From the NCBI GenBank assembly GCA_037074705.1, contig CM073596.1:12828501-12892500 (forward strand): 64,000 nucleotides of DNA. Direction: 5' to 3'. Below the pieces are notes generated by a model. That model saw only the letters and a list, made by a program, of their open reading frames with translations, did no database searches and was not told the DNA's origin. Shown piece after piece: positions 55,881 to 64,000 of this stretch (position 1 is its first letter; each line of letters begins with the position of its first letter). The stretch comes from Zhengitettix transpicula (lineage: Eukaryota; Arthropoda; Insecta; Orthoptera; Tetrigidae). Both the position numbers and the translations under genes were made by a program.

Positions 55881-57229
55881 CTAAAAAAATTTACGTATAT
55901 ATGAGACAACTTCATTCATATGAAACTGCAAGTATATAAAAAGAAATATTCTACATCTAGTTTTAATATCCGTAAGGTTTAAAATAATTTCGATATATGA
56001 TGTATTCAAAACCAATTTACTGCAGGCATCTAAAAGGTAATGTAATTATTATGTAAATTATTTTATCTTAATTTTGATTCAAAGCTAAACTGCTAGAATA
56101 TTAATGTTAGTTAACTGCTGTACCAATTTAAATAAATCAAATTGTTTGGGGGCTGTTTTTGGTTTTTTTACTAACGATAATTAGAAAAATTATCTGAAAC
56201 TTGGAATTGAACCTCCTTGAGTGACGGTAGCTAATAAATCATCTCCGTGTTGATTGTAAAATAGATTCCTGGAACAGTCACAGTTGAATACAGTTTATTA
56301 ATTTTCCTTTCTCATTTTCTTACGTATTTTGTCATTGAATTTCCGTTGGTAATGATTTAACTAAGCATCAGCCACTTCCCTTCCGCAGTCCCAAATCGTG
56401 TTACTTTCAAATGTCGAACAAGCTTCTAAAATCACGACCAGCGTATCCGTAAATCCGGTTCATTTATTCCTGTGACGTTAATTCGTTTCCAAACTCATGT
56501 GAATCCACATACGGATGCAGAAATTTCTGTCTTCCTCAACCACGCGAATTTAAACTGGGCGGAGAAGATCTAATATTTCCCAGACTTTAAGGCTTAAATA
56601 TTTTAATGAGAAACATAAGGGTGGCAACCCCTGAACCTAGTGAAATGCCATTGCGATAAGAGGAGAAACTTCTGGAATTTAATCACGGCAGACGATTATG
56701 TAATTCTAAATTACACTCTGGGTAACAAACTTACCCCCAGCTAAAAAAAAAAGTTTCCCCTCGTATTTTTAATATTAATTTTCATAAATCCAGAGTAATA
56801 TCTGAAACCTGGGCGGTTAGAATATGCATACATTTCCATAGATAATAAAGTCTCGTCAAGCAATTAAACGTTTGCGCTGCGGTTCGCTATTAATTCCTCT
56901 GAAATCTGGCCTCCTTCGGCCTCGCAGCCAGATGAGCTTCCCTGCGTCTAAACGTTCATATACCTCACCAGGTGCCTAGTGGCATAATTTTTTAATTTCA
57001 CCCCTCATTCTCGCTATAACTGAACAAAAAGATCTTTCATAAAAAACTTCACTAATTATTTGTTATTTCACTATTAAAATAAAAACGTTCCATACTTTAT
57101 TAAGTTGGAATAAATATTTCCCCAGCGTCTTTATATAATTTATGTTAACATCCACCAAACATATGTTTTGCAATACGTGAAATAAAAATTTCCGTAAATA
57201 TTATTTGTAAGGAGTAAGTTAACGTTTTA
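55881..57229. other. Unclassified stretch
   Basis: A B-box-like GGTTCAATTCC occurs on the minus strand at about 56203 without a clear A-box. GC-richer patch at 56860-56980. Nothing firmer. Confidence 0.3.
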
Positions 57230-58003
57230 TTCTCTGGGTGCCCGACGATGCCCGTGTACTTATTAATATAAACCCAAAACAGTTTTTAATTCCATATTAA
57301 TCCTTAGTCAAGACGTGATTTAACCTAAACGTTCCTAGTTCCGTTCACACTTTCGACCGATAGTGCGTTAATTGAACATCTACAAAATATATTCAATTAT
57401 ATTGCATCACTGCCAACAAACATATATCCGAATTTCTTTACCAATGGAATCCTTAAATAAACCCCTTGAGTATTGCAGGATGTAACTGTCCCTCAGTCTT
57501 CACACATTACAAAATATTAAATTGTTATCCAGATTCACGACGTACACAAACAGTCGCCATATTGGAGTCACTAATATGTCACGAAAATTAACTTACATTT
57601 TCCGCAAGGATCGTAAAGTATTTCGTATTGTTTTTTATTATCATTAGATGCAGTATTACTGGATAAAATTCTACTTTTGATTATTCAATGAAAATATTTC
57701 TGCTTTAATCAATGAGGAAAAAGGAACTATTTCCTTAGTCGGTCGCGTAGTAACGTCTCTCTCTCTCGAGCGTTACGTCAAGGTCTCTTGACGCGCATAA
57801 TTTAACACTTAATGATCACGTTTTTTAATTATAATTCTTTCCACATTTATACTACGGGTTTCTGACCCCGCCCCCCTTCCCACGTACTGATTATCGTGTT
57901 TTTAAGAATATGTGTACCAAGTTTGGTTCAATACTGTCCACGCGTTTAAATTTGTATAAAGATTAACGTAAATATGTATATACATCCTTTTTTATTATAT
58001 AGA
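57230..58003 (-). mobile_element. Helitron family A, near-complete
   Basis: On the minus strand it starts TCTATATAATAAAAAAGG at 58003 and ends GGGCATCGTCGGGCACCCAG near 57234, with the last four bases changed from CTAG to AGAA. It is preceded directly by the 3' end of the family B copy at 58004, with no bases between. Confidence 0.8.
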
Positions 58004-58635
58004 ATAGCTGGGTTCTCGATGTTGCCCGGATTGTCATATATCCATAACCCCCCGAATTGATTCCAATTTCTGTTGCTTTTGCGTTATTTTTATGAAAGAA
58101 GCGTTCACCCCCACCCCTAACCGTGCTCCTCTCCCATTGCGGAAGGGGTTTAAGTTATACATAAACAACACCGGTAGAAATACTATCAAACTAAGTAACC
58201 CTAACCCGCACCTGGGATTTAATTGGTATGTTAAATGTCATAATTAAACTCAGTGACATCCATAACCCTAGATTTGACACCAATATCGGCTGTATTCGCT
58301 TTTTTTTCTCGTAACGCCCTCCTACCCCTTCCTCCCCTAAGCGTGCTTCTTTCCCATGCCACAAGGGGTTGAAATTATGCACCCATAAAATCGAGAGAAA
58401 CACCATCAATATATTTGACCCCAAGGAAATATTTTTTCAACTCAAATATCGGTAATTTTAGAATGTTTGAAACTTTCCACTCCCGCTCCTAAGTATGGTA
58501 GACGTGTCTTACCCCCACAGTACCATTTCTCGTGTTCTGAAGAATATTTGTATCAATTTTTGTTTAAATCTATCCACGCGTTTAAATTTGTATAGAAATT
58601 AACCTAAAAACATACATCCTTTTTTATTATATAGA
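58004..58635 (-). mobile_element. Helitron family B, abutting a family A copy
   Basis: It starts at 58635 (TCTATATAATAAAAAAGG) and ends at 58004 in CCGGGCAACATCGAGAACC-CAGCTAT. It has the CATCCATAACCCTAGATTTG and ATCCATAACCCCCCGAATTG blocks of family B. Its first 130 bases are nearly those of family A. Confidence 0.8.
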
Positions 58636-59992
58636 AAATTTTCTTCAAAATTCATTATATATGTCGTATAATTTTCCACACACAATTTCAAAACTAATTC
58701 CAATATGATAGTTAGTTCAAGTCTTATATACGACTACTTTTAGTTTAAGATTTAATATGTGCGTTCTGAATATATGATTTATTACTATTCGATATTGTAT
58801 TACTGTATAAAATTAAACTTTTTGTTTAATTAAAATACTTCTGCTTCATTTAGTTACGGAAAAAAAATAACTGTTTCCTGTGTTCGTCGCTTGAATTAGT
58901 TAACAAAGTTCGAGTACGAGGCATTACGGTACAACATATATTGAAACTTGTATTAACTAAAATCTCATTCCCACAAATTCGGTTGTGATCGTTTAATACT
59001 GAAGAGCTAGAAGCTGATTCACGAAGATTAACACAATTGGGATCAATGTTTAACCTCCCTGATTTTAGTTGCTTTCCGGTCCAAATTGTTAACGGTGGAA
59101 CGTGCGTTATCGCCGATATCCAGGCTGGAATAACTCATATTAGAAAGGCCCCATTTAAAATGCATTAAAGCGAGCCTCTTCGAATTTCGTACTTGATGGG
59201 AAAACTAAGGGTGAAATTCATTTTGAATTACCCCTAAAGATATTCCTCAGAGCAGTCTGCGATAGAATGAATAACGCACGGCTTAAGTACTGGGGCGTCT
59301 CCGAAATAAGGGGGATTAATCTCCACACACACAAGTTCAAATTTTGGTTTGCGACGGAGCCGTTTCTGTGCTGTTTCACAACTGAAGTATCTGGTAATAG
59401 TATACATATTAAATCAGGACCACTGACACACGTAGTATTCCGGTTTTGGAAAGAAATTTTCGAAGCTGCAGCATGTCACAATATTCTTTAGGACTCTACA
59501 AGATCGTTCATTTGCCTCCAATGACAATCTGCAACTTGGGAATCTCTAATTGGGCAATTTCTGAAGCGACAACAGTTTAACACTCTACCAACCGATTTTT
59601 AGAATAGCTGCATGGTTTATGACAGCTTGAAGTCACACAGATGCGCTTAGGTTAAATTCTTAATGTGGAAATATTGTTTTAAAAACTGTAACATCATTCA
59701 TATAAAAGAGAATTATTTTGGATACTGTATATGTAACTAACCTGTGATTTGGAATTAAAACGACCAAAAGTATTAGGTTAAGATTATACAAAAACCTTTC
59801 GCTTTCTATTCAACGAAGGAAACGTAAATAAAAAAAATGAAGACCAAAATGTATTAAAAACGCACATATTAAATCTAAAACTAAAAACAGTCGTATATAA
59901 GACTTGAACTAACTAGACATAATATTGGAATTAGTGTTGATATTGTGTGTGGAAATTTATCCGACATATATAATGAATTTTGAAGAAAATTT
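58636..59992. repeat. Region bounded by 128-132-bp inverted repeats and divergent Helitron heads
   Basis: 58636-58763 is the inverted copy of 59861-59992 (for example GTCGTATATAAGACTTGAAC and AATGAATTTTGAAGAAAATT). Each arm ends exactly at a Helitron 5' terminus pointing outward. Between the arms, 58779-58892 is a decayed family A core piece. The rest (58893-59860) is unclassified, with a 74-codon frame at 59267-59491 that shows no domain. Confidence 0.8.
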
Positions 59993-61500
59993 TCTATATA
60001 ATAAAAACGGATGTATGTATTTACGTTAATTTCTATACAAATTTAAACGCGAGGATAGATTGCAACAAAAATTGCTACACATATTCTTCAGAACACGAGA
60101 AATGGTACCGTGGGGGTTGATAATAAAAAAAAACAATACGAAATACTTTACGATCCGTGCGGAAGATGCATATTAATGACTCCAATATGGCGACTATTTG
60201 TTTACATTACGAATCTAGCTAACACTTTCATCAATTTAGTGTTTCATAATGTCTGAAGACTGAGGGACAATTATATCCTGCAATACTCGTGGAGTATATT
60301 TGAGTATTTCACCCCGTAGAAATTCGGAGGTGTTTGTTGGTATTGATGCAATAAATTTCAATGTATTTTATAGTTGTTCAATTTGTGCACTATTTGTCGA
60401 AAGTATGTACGGAACTAGGAACAGTTAGATTGAACTCAAATCAGTTCTCGACTAAAGATTAATATAGAATTAAATAATTTTTCAGATTTATATTGTAATA
60501 ATTAAAAGGTGGTCTTAATTAAAAGAGTTAATTAAAAAATTATTAAGATTTAAAAATTTATTCTTTAAAAGTACAAATTGTAATCCCTACTTTATACGCC
60601 GAATTTCATCAAGTTAACAAACAAATATTTTATTTAATTTTTGCTATTCGTGGCGTTCTAGTAAAAATACAACTTTATATTTTACAATCAAATACGTGGA
60701 AATTTTCTTTATCTCAGGGTCATTACTGGGTTTGATAGTAATTACAATCCAATTTAATAAACTAACATTGACAGTTCAAACTCATTGAAACTAACTTAAA
60801 ACAATATGAAAATAAACGAAATGAAAGAAATGAAAAGAAAAACGAACTAAATCAGTCTTCTACCTTTAATCCTCGTTTACAGATTTCAAATAATTGTTTT
60901 GTACTCTCGAATGTCTATCTGGTACCAGATCTGATTCTTGGAGATTGAGGACAACACTCACTAAAAAGGCCATTATTCACTGATTCTACACATTAAAATT
61001 ATAATACACACGGTCTATGTTCTCGTTCTCTGCCACCTGGAACTTTGAATCAGCCGCCCCTCAGTCAGCACTCGGACATAGGTCTCCTTGATGCGAAATT
61101 TAGTTCAGTCTGTGTGAAGCAAAACATTTTGCTTCCAACTTTACGTTTATTTTTTTAGTCTTTCGGTCAAAACTGTTTACTCGCGTTTTATGTAAACTAA
61201 TAGATCTCGCAGTTGGACTTCTTGGACCGCGCTATTCATACTTTTAGATCAGTATCCGCATTGTCCCGTAACGTTCACCGGACACCTTTAACGTTTCAGT
61301 TCTCGACGCAGACTACCTTCCTACTCGCGCGCATTTCCCGGCAACATTAGCCAACAGAGAGCCGTGATTGTTACTTTCAAAACTCGTGCCGCTAACAATC
61401 CAATTATATTAAAACCATTAATGGCCTTTTTAATTGGTATTACAATATATACATAGTTGTGGTATATGTAAGTGCGTGGGAAACGCCGTCACCCAGTTGG
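59993..61500 (+). mobile_element. Helitron family A split by a solo LTR
   Basis: It starts TCTATATAATAAAAACGG at 59993. It is collinear with family A up to TTTCAGATTTATAT at 60493, then resumes after the LTR at 61445 with ATATAC...GTAAGTGCGTGGGAAACGCC and ends CACCCAGTTGG at 61500 before a T. Without the LTR the copy is about 550 bp. Confidence 0.8.
60494..61444 (-). mobile_element. Solo LTR with 4-bp target duplication
   Basis: On the minus strand it runs from TGTAATACCAATTAAAAAGG at 61444 to ATTACA at 60494, about 950 bp. ATAT lies directly outside both ends (60490-60493 and 61445-61448), a 4-bp target duplication as in Gypsy-type elements. The CCCAGTAATGACCCTGAGA block is shared with the LTR at 33160. 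No internal sequence is left. Confidence 0.82.
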
Positions 61501-62529
61501 TGAAAAAAAATAATTAAGGCGTCACAGTTCTCTTTATCACTAATGGATGTTGATCTGATTCAAATAAAACGTACTATTATTGCCTGATAATAGTATCTCT
61601 CGGCCGATATATTTTCACGTGCCTTATAAACATGACGTTAATGTATGTCGCGGGAAGATTCCCATGTAGGAAAGTTATATCCAGGATACGCAATGTTAAT
61701 TACCGGATAGCGTGTCGCGGGATCGCACACTAGAGGTAAATCGTCTGAGTTTGTTTGATAGAGCCGATGGAAAAGTCAGACCCCCCCCCTTCTTCACTCC
61801 CTCACCTCCGGAGTTCGTGATGTGAATGAACAAACACGACAAAGTCTACCTTATTGAATAAAAGTCCCGGGGCGGATTTTTTAATTGAAACATTTTCCGG
61901 GCCTTTTCCCCCCCTTCGGACAAGTTCACACATTCCGACAGATATCCCGCCACGTGACTCGCAAATCAACAAGCCTAATGTACGGACGGGACTTTATCGG
62001 CAATAAAAAAAAAACGTACAAGCGTCGCGCGGAAACTGATTTGGAAGGTTTAGTGAGGCGGACCGGAAATTTCCTAAGGGATGGAGAAACAACAAAATCA
62101 GAAGTAACTGATGCGCAGTGATGGTATTTTTAAATTTTTAATCAAATCAAATAATGCTATACGTACTTTCAAACTTCTATTATTAGGAACGTCGATGGAC
62201 GACAAGAGAAATATGATTGTGAAGACAAGTTTCATCGCAGAATGGAGTATAATAAATTTAAAATATAAATACATTTAATTAAAATAGCTAAAACTGAGCA
62301 CACTAAAAGGAATTATTGAAAATAATAACAAACATATAAGTGAAGACGTAATATAATTAATATGCGTCAAAGAAATATGAATGAAGCTACACGTTAAATA
62401 AAAGCGTTACTTGCAAATGAAACAAAGAAAAGAAGTGATCGTATAACGCTTTTCATAAATTCTTTGCGAAATATTTATTATCATTTTACACCGGGAAAAT
62501 AACGTTCGTTAACTTTTTTTTACCTCATA
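61501..62529. other. Unclassified; GC-richer patch 61640-62120
   Basis: The 78-codon frame at 61885-62121 has no recognisable domain. 62130-62520 is AT-rich. Confidence 0.3.
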
Positions 62530-63090
62530 CTATCTGGGTGCCCGGCGTTTTCCGCGTTGTCATATATCCATAACCCCCGATTTGACTCCAATTTCGGTTG
62601 CTCTTGCGTTATTTTTATGTAACGCCCCAAAACCCGCACCCCTAAGCGTGCTCGCCTCCTACGTCGAAAGGGGGTTGAAATTATACAGAAACAACATTGG
62701 TAGAAATACTATCAATTCCAACGACCCCGACAAATATTTATTAAATATATACCGCTTCACATGTTTGAAAATTTCCCTCCCGCTATCCAACCCCGCTTGG
62801 AGGACTTAAAAGGCAAGTTGAATGTCATAATTAGACTCAGTGATAACCATTACCTTGGTTTCGACTCGAATCTCGATTGTTTTTGCGATCTTTTACGTAT
62901 GCTCCCCTCTCAAGCCCGAAAGGGGTTGAGATTATACACAGAGAACATGTAGAAAAATTTTATGTACCTCGTTTATCCCGACATATATTTATTCAGCGAA
63001 AAAAAAAGGCCGGTGAGCATGTTCGTTCGCCTATCCGTTCAAAACTCTGCCAACCTCCACCCCTAAGGGTGCTCCCCTCCCATACTGATT
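62530..63090 (-). mobile_element. Helitron family B, 3' part
   Basis: On the minus strand it ends ACGCGGAAAACGCCGGGCACCCAGATAG at 62530 before a T. Inside are repeats of the AACCCCTTTCG...GGGAGG and CATAACCCCCGATTTGACTCC types. Homology fades near 63090 and the 5' end is missing. Confidence 0.7.
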
Positions 63091-64000
63091 TCTTAGAAAC
63101 ACACGATAAAATTTTTCGTGGAAATCGCTTTCTTTAGTTACAAATACTTAATTTGAAGCAGAACATTTACAGTCAATAAAGTCGGACTAAACAAAAAAAA
63201 TTTGGTCAAACTTTAAAAAGCAATGGTCGTCTAAATAGAAGTTATAAACCTATGAGGCTGTGGCTCTTTCATAATTTTATATTGCAAAATGTTATCATCA
63301 TAATGGATAATGTATTTAGAATACAAAATCAGCCAAAATTTTTAATTAATAAAGCTACACGTCCGAATATTTTCATTAGCCTCCTTAGGGCTCACATAAA
63401 GACAAAAACATGTAGCTTTATGAATTTAATTATAATATTTGAGGACGTTTTCAGCTATTATACTCCATTTAAACTACACAGCCGTAAATAGAAATTATCT
63501 AAATAACGATCGTAGAATTTCTCACCCGTTTTTACAATTTTTGTTAGACTAATTAAAATGAGGGATTTCTGGCTAATTAAACTGATACATCAAAACACAG
63601 TCGTATAATATATAATTGAGACTGAAAAAGTGTTTCTTTCTTTCGTATGGAAATATATTATACTGCAGTCTTGCTATAACAAGTTGATTAGAAATTTAGA
63701 AATAAACATAATTTAGTATAATACAGAAAGTAAGAGCCAAATGAAAAATCGTGTGCTGTTTGTCTGCTAAAATCGAACTGAAAATTATGGTGAAAAATAT
63801 AGGATATGAATTTAATTTTAGGGTCAAACACCATACGGAGTAAATCGCAAATAATAAATTATACCACTAAAGTACTAGAAAAACGGGTTTCTGACGTAAG
63901 AAACGGAGTAACAAAAATAGAGGGCATTATAAAATTTGGTATGAAAAAATATACACTTAATGATTAGTGATAAACGAGGATATGTAGAGACGAAAGATCC
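63091..64000. other. AT-rich stretch, nothing recognised
   Basis: Short AT-rich frames only, including a 79-codon frame at 63252-63491 without motifs. Confidence 0.35.

Noticed and set aside
56190..56270. tRNA-like element around GGTTCAATTCC (minus strand)
   Set aside because: A B-box-like match only; no A-box at the right distance and no fold.
59267..59491. 74-codon frame between the inverted arms as a transposase
   Set aside because: No catalytic motif or helix-turn-helix; the surrounding DNA includes Helitron debris.

Overview
This window is arthropod-type nuclear DNA, most likely from an insect with a large, repeat-rich genome. It holds no complete protein-coding gene that I can defend. 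The sequence is AT-rich by eye, with short GC-richer islands, many (AT)n microsatellites, and layered transposable-element debris: mariner, Helitron, Penelope-like, non-LTR LINE, Gypsy-like LTR, tRNA-derived SINEs and an unnamed poly(A) retroposon. This mix is typical of insect intergenic or intronic DNA. The species cannot be named from what is seen.

Layout. At 1-1.6 kb a Penelope-like GIY-YIG fragment lies between oppositely oriented LTR pieces. A dead mariner occupies 2488-3747 and a second, longer dead copy occupies 43018-44331. A short Helitron family (A; 5' end TCTATATAATAAAAAAGG, 3' end near CTAG) recurs at 5.3, 6.3, 8.3, 9.5, 14.7, 36.0, 37.9, 45.3, 57.2, 58.8 and 60.0 kb. A second family (B) with the same kind of ends but a different core lies at 23.6, 35.4, 58.0 and 62.5 kb. 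A decayed coding fragment of an autonomous Helitron Rep/helicase is at 54.2-54.9 kb, with its 5' end near 55252. Two tandem arrays are present: about 145 bp units carrying a tRNA T-arm/B-box relic (11.8-12.7 kb), and about 350 bp units (16.6-18.1 kb). LTR elements reduced to one LTR, a primer-binding site and the tip of the second LTR are at 20.8-21.8 and 33.2-34.2 kb. A solo LTR of the same group interrupts a Helitron at 60494-61444. A LINE reverse transcriptase relic is at 31.8-33.0 kb, with LINE C-terminal relics at 36.3 and 49.4 kb. A poly(A)-tailed retroposon called D here has at least seven copies between 39.6 and 55.9 kb.

The most interesting signals are not protein genes. Several stretches keep the hammerhead-ribozyme core order (CTGANGA, short hairpin, GAAAC, long outer stem) known from Penelope-like elements. 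A 74-bp inverted repeat is centred on a tRNA-Lys-type primer-binding site. Inverted copies of a flank plus a Helitron head lie 1.1 kb apart. Retroposon D has interchangeable 5' modules and a partly conserved sense reading frame. Possible host signals are limited to a perfect RFX X-box at 50434-50447, a second X-box at 18863-18876, and a TATA/ATG/splice-donor cluster at 53875-53938.

Most reading frames in the window are short chance frames in AT-rich DNA or fall inside repeats. Stretches where nothing was recognised are listed as such.
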